A DNA stretch of 64,000 nucleotides from Patiria pectinifera (Eukaryota > Echinodermata > Asteroidea > Valvatida > Asterinidae). Location of the stretch: assembly GCA_029964075.1 (NCBI GenBank), contig CM057144.1, positions 15,957,281 to 16,021,280 of the forward strand, in the 5' to 3' direction. The notes under the pieces were generated by a model, which worked only from the letters and a program-made list of their open reading frames with translations, made no database searches and was not told the DNA's origin. Position numbers and translations under genes: made by a program. Positions 32,701 through 41,700 of the stretch are shown piece by piece. Position 1 is the stretch's first letter, and every line of letters begins with the position of its first letter.

Positions 32701-35700
32701 TTGCAGTGTGAATTGTTCTACAACCACAATGCAATTACAATTCCACTCAACTGACACACTTTCAAACTTGCACTCTCCTCCAAATCTTAAGGCCCTGCAA
32801 CATGTTTACCAATTTCATTGACCAATTTGCATGAATTTCTTTTTGGTTCTTACACTCCAATTGTGATGAACGGAAAGACTGTGATGTAGTAGAAAACACA
32901 GATGAGAAAGATCAGCCACAGATTGGCCGGGAAATCCTTGATGTCACGAATCCGGATAACTTCTCCTGATGGTCCAGACAAAAAACAAAATGAAAGAGTT
33001 ACAGCCGAATTGTTGAACATTATTAGCAATAAACTAGAACCCACAAAGAAGTCTTCAGAAATATATTTGCCCCATAAGGGGAACGCTATGGAGTTTGAGA
33101 TTTCGATAGGAACAAAGGAAAACAAAAGAAGGGAAACAAAGGTCTTCCCCACAAGTATATGTATGTAGGCTGTGTGCTCTGATTTCTGCATATTTTCTTC
33201 AGGTTTCTGCAAGCTTTCAAGTTTAACAAATGCATTATGTGTGCTTTTGCTGAAATCCATATTTCTCAATTATTACATTCAGTCAATATTAATTTTGCAA
33301 CACGGAGAAGACATTTTTGAAAAACACAAACCTGTGCTGGCCTTATTTCTGTTCAAAAGTTTCTCAGCACGGAAATCCAGGATACCGATAATAATCCCGC
33401 AAATGACAGAAAACACACACATCGCAACACCTGCAGCAAATAATAAATACAAATACACAAAAGAATTTATGAAAAGGGTTTACAGTTGAGCATAAATTTG
33501 AAGATAAATCTATTATTTTTTTCACTTCTAATCTAGTTGGGCAACGTTAGACATTTAGACTTCATATACACAAGAACAGTGATGGACACCCACATTCAGA
33601 TTTTGTATGGGTTCTCTGCGCAAGTACCCCCTCAACGGTAAGAAAGGGACAGTAGGGGGAGACCACTGGGAGAGACATTCGATAGCATTGCCGATGACTC
33701 CTAACGCTCAAGCGAACACGCTATTGCTTTGTATACATTCAGCATAAAAGAAGTCCTGCAAACATCGCACTATACGTGCGCAAACCAGAACGTGCACGCG
33801 GTGTGGCCCGTCCACAGGGCTTGGCGAAAGTGGTAAAAAAGAGCCCATATTAGAATTAAGCTAAAGGAAAAGTATTTTGACAAGCCCTAATGAGATTCTT
33901 TCCCCCTTACCAACAAGAAGAGTGTATCCCAGACGTTGGTATGGTAACAAGTCATTGTTGATCGAGTCATAAATTGGCTTGTTGACATTCATGTTCAATG
34001 TGCTGCCCTGTAAAAAAAGAAAATTTAAAATTTAAAAATACAAAGTATATTATGACCCCTGACTTTCTGGCAAATTTGTGTCCTTAAACTCTTAATTGTA
34101 CAGGAAAGGAACATCTTAAGGATGCACTGAAAAACACACTGACAGGTTCTACCATCATTGGTAAGTATTTAATCTCAGAAATAGACTTTTGATAGTCTTG
34201 TGAGGACTTGTGGTGGGCTTGTCAGTTGTGATAGACTTGTGAGGAGTTGTGAGGACTTGTGATAGACTTGTGAGGACGTTTGAAAGACTTGTGAGGACTT
34301 TTGATAGACTTGTGCTTAGGACTTATAACAACTTGTGACAGATTTGTGAGGACTTGTGATAGACTTGCCAGGACTTGAGATTGTGATGACAACACAGCTT
34401 CCTTAAAAAAAATCTGGAAAAAAAGATGTGGCTCAACGCCAATATTGACAAATTGAAAATCAACACAATATTTGGTTTGATCTACTCACAATTCTAGAAA
34501 AGCTGAGCTGTAGCCCAAACACCATGTTCAACTCTTTCTCTTTAAACCATGTGACTGCATACGTATTCTGTGCAACAGCTAGATTCTCACCACCAAGCCT
34601 AGAAAAAAAACACCCAAGCAGCAAAGTTAAATAATTATTGTATTCATAAATCTCATTTGCCAAATTTTGTACTACAGGTTTTTTTGTAACCCGAAATTGG
34701 CATTACGGGTTATTCCTATACAACAGCATTGCCTGGCTCACAAGCGACAGTCGTCCGGTCGTACAGTTGGTCGGTCGGTCAGATTGGTGCAAAGAGGACA
34801 TTGTATGTTGGCCCTCTGAGGACCATCAAAAAGGCTATGGAGTCTAAAAGTGTTTCACGCTAGACCCTCACCCGAAAACAAATCGTCCGGCGACCATGCA
34901 GATCCAACTGTCGAACAGAGCTCCAAGTGCAAAGATCAACTGGTGATAATTACAACAACAAAAAAAATCTTTATGAACTAAGTTTTCACTCCAGAAAACA
35001 CAGAAGACAAAACATTTAACAGGTATCTGTGCAATACACATTATACAAGCTGGTGAACATTATAAGTCAAAATGAGAAATGTACTGATACAGATCATGTA
35101 TGTTGACCTCAAGATCTACAACGTGTAGGCCCTATAACGTCATATTTTTTTGGCATTTATTGTGGCCTGAGTAGGCTTATCCAGTCAAGGGCAATATTTG
35201 GGCTCTGTGAAAGTAAAGAAAGTATACTGAAAATATTGCGAATGGATGACTATAATAAAATGAAAATCACAAATATGAAACTTCTTTTTTTTGGAAAATA
35301 AGATAGGTTTACCTGTCCTGTAAGGACGAAACCACCAAAAACGAGAGTTCCAATTCTGTAGGGAAATAACAACAACACAAATATCAAAGTCTGATTTGGA
35401 TAAGTTAAAAACAAAAATTCCCCCCTCCCCCTCTAAAAAAATCAAATAAATAAATAAATTTAAAAAATTAAATGTACAAAAATAAAAACCCAAAGGTCTG
35501 AACTATACAACAATGTAACTCACGTACATCTGTAACTCTATTTATATGACAATTTATTTATTTCTTTGTTTGGGATGTTTAGTGTTTTCTTACCTGATGC
35601 CAAACACTCTGTCCAACAGAAATCCTCCAAAGAAACAAAGCACTACGTTTGGCCATGAGTAGAGGGAGTATAACAGTTCATAGGTTGATGTATCAATTTG

Positions 35701-36839
35701 CATATCCTGCAAAAAAAATTAGTGTTGAAGTATAAGGCAAAGTAACAAAATAAACAAATCCCCCCCCCCCCCGCTTCCTTTTTCCCGCTCACCTCCTTTT
35801 TAAAATTCATTTATTTGCAATAATTTTGCAAATATATTGTAGCTACGTAGAAGGGGTTACAGCTCCTTTGGACACAATTTTGTATTCAGTAAAAGAGGCC
35901 AGAAAATGGAATCTTGGAAAATCTGCCATCTTAGGGGAAAAAAAGGGGAAACAAAGACAATCCTGCCTTCTTCTTTTTTGAAGCCTGGACTTTGGTTTTT
36001 ACTCAGCCTTTAACACTTTATTCCAGAGATGTAATAGCTATGTATGCAAAGTTCAAAATCATGTGGAAGGGTGACAGCCCCTCAGGATGAAAATGAATCA
36101 GCAAAAGGGTCGAGAAAATGGAAGAATCCATCCGCCATCATGGAAAATTTAGGAGGAAAAAGAGGCCTCCTTCTGTTTTTTTAATGCCGGATGAAAAAAC
36201 AATTTTTTACTCTGCCTAGGCTTAAGGCTTGAGGTATACTAGCTTAAGTAACTCCAGCTCTAATGCAATAAACATTCGAGCTAGAGTTACTCAAACAAGA
36301 GGTATACAATTGTAACCTCCAGATTATGTGACTCACGTCTTTGATGACTTCCTCCAGTGCAGAGGGGGTGTCGTAACAGTAGTAGCTTCCTGCATATCAA
36401 GCAAAGAAAACAAAGTATCAACATGATCAAGGAAATTGAAGAGAAACATTTCAAATTTTGTTAGGAAATACTCTCCCTAAACTTTGTACACAACCACTGA
36501 AGTGGCGTCAGCAGAAGGAAACTATATTCTTTCCAAAGCTAGATTATAGACGGGTCCTAAGTCATCATAATATCTTTTTCCCGACTCACCGAAACTGAGT
36601 AGACAAGTTAGAATCAGTATGAAGGTGTAACGGTGCCAGGCGCTCCGCGGGTCACAGAGCTTCCATGCCCCGCAACCCGTCAGCGGGCCCCGGTACTCGA
36701 CATCGTCGCAACTCGCTCCCCGCGGAACACCGCTTGACAACAACGGCGAATTTTCATCGGATTTCTCAAAATCATCGTCAAAGTTTGAGTTGATACTGTG
36801 GGGGATACCCTGGGGATGATGATTACCGTCGTCTGCCAT
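29582..36839 (-). CDS. MFSD1: MFSD1-like lysosomal major facilitator transporter, complete, 13 exons
   Basis: Reading minus-strand exons 36839-36590, 36389-36337, 35706-35594, 35355-35313, 34939-34872, 34598-34490, 34007-33911, 33430-33332, 32965-32854, 32214-32001, 31447-31350, 30709-30597 and 29718-29582 gives 1506 nt, 501 residues. All phases agree and all junctions are GT/AG. Diagnostic blocks shared with human MFSD1 (465 aa) include the LCDP near residue 61, YSWPNVVLCFFGGFL, GGENLAVAQNTYAV, GEVI..KDF, MPEHQLGTSYGFMQS and LNFSA. Major-facilitator motif A appears as GGFLLDRVFG in the N half and GFIVDKTGR in the C half. MFSD1 is a 12-helix lysosomal dipeptide uniporter that works with GLMP. 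An acidic dileucine signal, ENSPLL at residues 29-34, fits lysosomal sorting. The head-to-head neighbour is PBK. Confidence 0.95.
29910..30300 (+). repeat. Dispersed repeat shared with PRKX-like intron
   Basis: Same order and orientation of blocks as 21500-21920, with scattered substitutions and small gaps. Confidence 0.7.
30597..30709 (-). CDS. MFSD1: MFSD1-like exon 12
   Basis: It encodes MQSIQNLGLAVVSIIVGVIV and DGSGYLILEVFMCAMLC, matching human MQSIQNLGLAIIS. Confidence 0.95.
30765..30990 (+). mobile_element. Family A MITE copy
   Basis: It shares GGACACACTGCG, GCGTCTTTGCGTGAG, CAGGCG.CGTCAG and GAGGGGGTACTTGTG in the same order as the 43610-43862 element. Confidence 0.6.
31165..31330 (-). 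repeat. ACTG-family dispersed repeat (family E), inverted
   Basis: Reverse-complemented, it reads GGCTGTCCCAGGTGGC, GAGTCCTCTTTGCG, GACTGATTGACTGACTAAC and two ACTGGTTACCTA blocks, so part of the unit is doubled. Confidence 0.65.
31350..31447 (-). CDS. MFSD1: MFSD1-like exon 11
   Basis: It encodes SVMGLAYSILACSLWPLVAF and IMPEHQLGTSYG. The PEHQLGT block is nearly identical in human MFSD1. Confidence 0.95.
32001..32214 (-). CDS. MFSD1: MFSD1-like exon 10: helices 8-9 and C-half motif A
   Basis: It encodes VFFSEKYELTPAAANIVNSL, then SPIFGFIVDKTGRNIFW and a long hydrophobic run ending FVVM. It is the longest internal exon, 214 nt. Confidence 0.95.
32854..32965 (-). CDS. MFSD1: MFSD1-like exon 9: central loop and helix 7
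   Basis: It encodes EVIRIRDIKDFPANLWLIFL and ICVFYYITVFPFITIG. The donor is taken as GTAAGA at 32853 so that a split valine joins to VFFSEKY. Confidence 0.93.
33332..33430 (-). CDS. MFSD1: MFSD1-like exon 8
   Basis: It encodes VAMCVFSVICGIIIGILDF (hydrophobic, helix 6 region), then RAEKLLNRNKAST. The donor is GTTTGT and the acceptor CTGCAG. Confidence 0.91.
33610..33825 (-). mobile_element. Family A MITE copy, inverted
   Basis: It reads in reverse the AGTACCCCCTCAACGGTAAG, CATTGCCGATG and GGTGTGGCCCGTCCACAG blocks of the 43610-43862 element. It lies in an MFSD1 intron. Confidence 0.6.
33911..34007 (-). CDS. MFSD1: MFSD1-like exon 7
   Basis: It encodes GSTLNMNVNKPIYDSINNDL and LPYQRLGYTLLV, aligned with human GSTVNMNLM...TLGITLMIG. 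Confidence 0.92.
34195..34380 (+). repeat. ACTTGTGA minisatellite in MFSD1 intron
   Basis: Roughly 18-22 bp units of GACTTGTGAG and GACTTGTGATA type repeat about eight times with variants. Confidence 0.75.
34490..34598 (-). CDS. MFSD1: MFSD1-like exon 6: GGENLAVAQNTYAV
   Basis: It encodes the most conserved MFSD1 stretch, LGGENLAVAQNTYAVTWF, followed by KEKELNMVFGLQLSFSRI. It ends in phase 0 before donor GTGAGT. Confidence 0.95.
34725..34830 (-). repeat. ACTG-family dispersed repeat (family E), inverted and diverged
   Basis: Reverse-complemented, it reads GTCCTCAGAGGGCCAAC, TGTCCTCTTTGCACC, GACCGACCGACC and GACTGTCGCTTGTGAG. Confidence 0.55.
34872..34939 (-). CDS. MFSD1: MFSD1-like exon 5
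   Basis: It encodes LIFALGALFDSWICMVAGRF and VFG, matching the human VVFALGGIF...FGRFVFG. The donor is GTGAGG. Confidence 0.92.
35313..35355 (-). CDS. MFSD1: MFSD1-like exon 4 (43 nt)
   Basis: A short exon encoding IGTLVFGGFVLTGQ of helix 3. The acceptor is CCCTACAG and the donor GTAAAC. Confidence 0.9.
35594..35706 (-). CDS. MFSD1: MFSD1-like exon 3: helix 2 and motif A
   Basis: It encodes DMQIDTS, then YSLYSWPNVVLCFFGGFL and LDRVFGIR. The GGFLLDRVFG segment is the N-half major-facilitator motif A between helices 2 and 3. Confidence 0.95.
35830..36215 (+). repeat. Diverged direct duplication in MFSD1 intron
   Basis: Two units of about 160-180 bp (about 35830-35990 and 36040-36215) share GGTTACAGCTCC/GGTGACAGCCCC, AGAAAATGGAA and a GCCTTC/GCCTCC-TTCT block. 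Confidence 0.5.
36337..36389 (-). CDS. MFSD1: MFSD1-like exon 2
   Basis: A 53-nt exon encoding SYYCYDTPSALEEVIKD, matching the human SYFCYDNPAALQ region. It is too short to stand out as an ORF, but both splice sites and its phase fit. Confidence 0.93.
36590..36839 (-). CDS. MFSD1: MFSD1-like exon 1: cytosolic tail with dileucine signal and start of helix 1
   Basis: ATG is at 36839-36837 and the donor GTGAGT follows 36590. It encodes 83 residues plus a split glycine: an acidic tail with ENSPLL, then AWKLCDP and hydrophobic YTFILILTCLLSF. Confidence 0.94.
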
Positions 36840-38537
36840 GCCGATCGCCGGTGAAATTTGTTGAAATTGTTCGGTCTAACGTCCCTAAAAAAAACCTCGA
36901 TTCTTCATCCGTGTACGCGAATCAAGGCAATTGAGTTTTTGTTGCAGGAAGTATGCACCAGACTATTTTCACACCAGGTAACCATCTATACCTAGAGACG
37001 GGATGCCTGACCAATAAAAGTCACGTGCGTGTTTGCATAGATTTTATCCTTGAACTTTTTTGTGGCAACATAATTCCTCTTGAATATGGAATTTTCATAA
37101 GCATAAAAACCCCATATCAAAGCACCAAAATACTATTGAAAATGGCAAAACGAAAATAGAAAATGAGGTAACATTAGACACAAATTTAAGTGCATTTCAA
37201 GAATTGCATTAAAAAATGCATTTCATGCGCAATCTAAGTACCATTTTTGGTGAGGGCTCAGTCATTAATATCGCGCGGATGCGATTTGAAGAAGAAAAAT
37301 CTTATTTTTTTTCAAACATATATATACAACAGAATGTCTGTATATTGATCAATCCTATCAGACTATACATGTACTTATTAATAACCACTCTTTAGGAGGT
37401 GTTTGCGCAGTAACCACCAGAACCAGAACCCGAATTGCACCCCCATTTTTGTAAGTGGATTATTCCTAAAGTGATCCTGCCAGCCAGATGCACGTTATAT
37501 GCAAATTATTTGATTCACCTGCACTGGTCACGTGCAATAACTATTTCCTTTCCACGGACGTTTAAATAAACAGCCACTCGCGAAAAGAAAGGGTTTGGGT
37601 GAAAAATACGCACAAAATCGCGGGAAAAAGGGTTTTATGTTGTACTAGCTAATCATGGCAAATACGGCTGTGTTTTTTCTCCGGATGCCAAATTTCCAGT
37701 GGGAGGAAGGGGGGGGGGATTGGGGGCGCGAACTTTGAGTTCGGAATGGTTGCAACACGGTTAATAACGATCACATGCTCAACCATGAATCGTACCTCCA
37801 TGGCTCAACTGATGTGAGTGGCTTCAATGACGGTGTATGGCGAAGGAGTGACATCGGATCAGCAACCTATATTAAATTATGTGCTCGAAACTAACGACAC
37901 TGTGTATAAGCGTGGCATTGATACATTGATATACATTTTTGGTGAAAATTTCTCCGGATGCCAATTTCCGGGGGGGGGGGAACTGGATCGTTTTTTTCAA
38001 GATGGCTACTTTTCCGCTTTGGAGAAAATAGGGGTCGTCTTCTTTGGGTGAGAATATCTCCAAAAGTCAATGTTTAACCATGGGTTTAACCCACCAAAAA
38101 ATGAAAAGCAAATGAAAGATGACATATTGATCATCAGTTTTCTGTGTAGCTTGAATACCTGTGAGAGTTCCGAGTATTTTAAAAAGAATTTTGAAGTATG
38201 CTCATTTAGCACTATATAGTGTCTATGGGATTTTTTTTGGAAGGGTTGCACAGTTGCGCCCTTATTGCGGCACGCCCACGAAAGTTGAAGGGCGCCACCT
38301 ATATATCTTTGAAAGGAGTGTTTTGAGTTTTGAGTGTGGTGCCTTGGCAAACGACAACATTTTCGTTCAAATTGTGTTGTAATATCGTTCCAGACGTTCA
38401 GGTGCCAGCACAAAGCAGAAAAACTGCGAAATTCGAACCGAAAGCAAACTCGAGTTTAATTCCCCACGGTGAATAAACATTTCAAACCGCACAATTAGAC
38501 CGCTAGCGCAAAGTAGCAGACTGTAGACAGGGTAGAT
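36840..38537. other. Head-to-head MFSD1-PBK intergenic region
   Basis: The starts of the two genes are 1.7 kb apart and diverge. TCTCCGGATGCCAA appears twice (near 37679 and 37950), each followed by a G run. Just before the PBK ATG there is TTTCAAA (38480-38486) and GCGCAAAG (38506-38513). No exon seen; the short ORF at 37818-38051 runs through the G tract and is not supported. Confidence 0.5.
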
Positions 38538-38773
38538 ATGGCTGCTTTTGTCAAACCAGACGATTTTTCTAGTCCAGCATCGATTAAAATCCCAGCGACA
38601 AATAGAATACTGTCGGGTATCCGCAACAGTTCCTTTACTTCGCCGGCGGCACGTTCGTCGTGCAGCAGTCTAGACTCACCACTTTCTGGCCGTGTAACAG
38701 CGGCGATTCCCCCATCACCTTTCATGGAGCGAATAGGCTACGGCACAGGAGTTTCGGTGTATCTGTTTCAAAG
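38538..38773 (+). CDS. PBK: PBK-like exon 1: Ser/Pro tail and glycine loop
   Basis: The first ATG is at 38538. It encodes 78 residues plus a split arginine, including SSP, TSP and DSP sites and [10 protein letters not shown]. The donor is GTAAGA at 38774. Confidence 0.92.
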
Positions 38774-41700
38774 GTAAGACAGGCAGAGCTAGAAAGGGAA
38801 AGAATGTTACAACCTGACGCTGCTTTTTTTCTTCTTCATGTTTATAGCATCCATTGCGAAAATGATGATAAGACATGAATTTTGGACCGAGAAACATTTC
38901 CAATTTTAATTGTTAGGAAATACTTTGAAGATTTTCTTGACTCTCCGTAGACTTTGTACACAACCCGTGAAGTAGCATCAGGTTGCAAGATACACTTTGT
39001 ACACAACCGCTGAAGTAGCTTCAGGTTGAAACATTCTTTCCCAAGTCAAGACTGCAGTTTTACGACACCAGTAAATTGGCGGAAAGATTTCCATATCTGG
39101 CTATCACTTTTCACCCTGTGCACAAACCGTATGAGACTGGTCTGAAAATTTCTAAGTGTTTTCTCAGTAAAAACTTCAATATTTTCCTTGCTAAATTTGA
39201 CTTTTTACTGACATATTATCACTTTCTCATGGCTGATACTTAAATTCTTAGTGATACCAGTAGAACTTTTCAAAGGAAAAAAAAATTGACTTACCGCACT
39301 AGATAAAAGGTAGGGTTTTAAATTTTCTAGGGATATTTGGGAGTAAAATGACAACGAAAAAATGCAACACAAAAATAGAGATCTATGGGAATCACCACAG
39401 GATGTACCGTGAATGTGCAAGGCGCGTTGAATCGCATGGCACCAACTGTAAACCTTAGTTATTTTTATTAACCCAGACTAGAAACCGATTAATTTCTACT
39501 CGACCTAAATAGTCATATGCCATAGTTTTAGCACCTCTTGGTAATATCTACATGTACCTGTTATATTTTATTTAACAGAGGTTCGAAGTCAGATGGTTCA
39601 GGATTATCCCCATGGGCCATCAAGAAAACCAGGGCCAGAACCTGCAACAATGGCAACGCGGACAACAAACAAGACAAAGTGGAGAAAATGCTTGCAAAAG
39701 AAGCTCAAATTCTCAAGGTAATCTGATTATGTGGCATGAGCCAATCCACATTGTAACTTGTGGCATGCCATGGTCTTGAATAGCAAGTGCAACATTCTGG
39801 TGGTTGCAGGTTCCTGTCCGCGGATTTTTTTCCAAGGAGGGTTGGGGCCAAGTCATGCATAATTCAGTTTTTCCTTTGAATCATTGCAAGACACTTAGGT
39901 TCTTGAACCAGGGACCTTTGTATCCATAGCTCATCCACTAGGCTACTGTGCGTCAGCTCGACGACAACCGTTCTTTTAAATGCTTTAATGTAACTGGTTG
40001 ATCAAATAACAACAATGCTCTTGATATCATTGTTCTGCTCTCATGAATAAACATACTGGCCCTATCAAAACTACTGAATTATTCATGACTTGGCCCCAGC
40101 TGTCCTGGGAATAAAATTAACACTCCCTGAAGTTCCTGTCCAGCCTGGGGATGTGGTGCATGTGTCCTTGGGCAAGTCGCTTTCACTATTATTTCCCAGC
40201 TAGCGGTAAATGGGTACCTGTGAGGGCAGTGATAGACCCTTTTATAGAAAGCATCAAGGCCGGAAATGTGCAGTATGTTACACTACATTGTTGGATCCCT
40301 GCTCATCATGCAAACTATCCCAGGATACAATGCACAGCATTCCTTCACTGCACACTTCCAATAAATCTGTAAAGGGGTCCATGGTTAATGTGACAGATTT
40401 TGCTGCATTGTGCCAAAACGGCAGCATCAGGCTGTGTATTCTCCCCTCCCCCTAGCCCTCCCCCCCCCATCCATCATCCCCAGGAGATGAGATTGTCATT
40501 GCTGTATATAAACCGCCTTGTTACTAATCAATGAATACCAACATGTCTACAAATCTCAAATCAGCAAATTGAGAAAAAAAATTGTTCCATGTATGTTAAT
40601 CTCTCTCATTTCAGATATTTTCAATTTTCAATTTGGCTTTTTGATTATATGACAGGAACTGAAGCATGATAATATTGTCGGGTTCCGAGCTTTCAGCCGG
40701 AATGTCGACGGTAGTCTTTGCTTGTCTATGGAGAATGGGGAGCAATCATTGTGTGACCTGATTGAAAGAAGAGACGAAGAAGACCTGGGTAGGAGGTCAA
40801 TGTTTTCTTAATCAATGGAATAATCTTAAAACCCTCCCCCTCTCTGAACAATTACAGAGAGTTAAAAAATGAAATCCATCATCCCTGCCATGCCTTAATA
40901 ACAGAGTGGGTAGGCACAGCTAGCTTATCAATCACCTACTGTCAAGGCATAATGTACTAAGTTACACTAATGTCACAGCTAATTAATCCTGTGTATTTTT
41001 TTGTTTTATTTGAAAAAGAAAAAGAAAACAATTTATATCTATTCTGCTAGTGCTGTGCATTTTCAAATAATTTGGTATTTGATTATTCCATTACAAGTCC
41101 CTGCAAGTCCATCACAAGTCCTCTGTTCTCAATTCAACTCACAAGCTATTCAAATGAGCTTTGAAAAAGGCATTCCTTTGTTATTACTGCTCATCCAATG
41201 CTACTTGTGACTGGACTTGTGATTTACTTTTGACAGGACTTTTGTGATAATGTACTTTTGACTGGATTTTTGTGATAATTTACTTTTGACTGGACTTGTG
41301 ATTTACTTGTGACTGGACTTGTGATTTACTTTTGACAGGACTTTTGTGATAATGTACTTTTGACTGGACTTGTGATTTACTTTTGACTTTACTTGTGATT
41401 TACGTGTTATGGACTTGTGATTTACTTGTGACTGGACTTGTGATTTACATGTCATGGACTAGACTTCATCCCTGCTCAGGAACTCAGGAAGCTTCCTTAA
41501 CTAACAAAATGTTAACATTTTTGAGCAATTTATTTGCTTTCCTTCAGGCCCCTTCCCTGCTTCCAATATCTACCATGTTGCCCTTGCCCTTGCCAGGGCT
41601 CTTAACTACCTCCACAATGAGAAACATATCCTACACGGGGACCTCAAGAGCGGCAACGTGCTGATTGGCGCTGACTTCCAGTCTGTCAAGCTCTGCGATT

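Larger units (their letters stand above)
29719..36589. other. MFSD1-like introns and their repeats
   Basis: The twelve introns (coordinates follow from the exon entries) hold a 29910-30300 repeat shared with 21500-21920, MITE-family copies at about 30765-30990 and 33610-33825 (inverted), and ACTG-family copies near 31165-31330 and 34725-34830 (inverted). An ACTTGTGA minisatellite lies at about 34195-34380, and a diverged direct duplication at about 35830-35990 and 36040-36215. The intron next to exon 1 carries a short element also found at 38915-39050. Confidence 0.6.
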
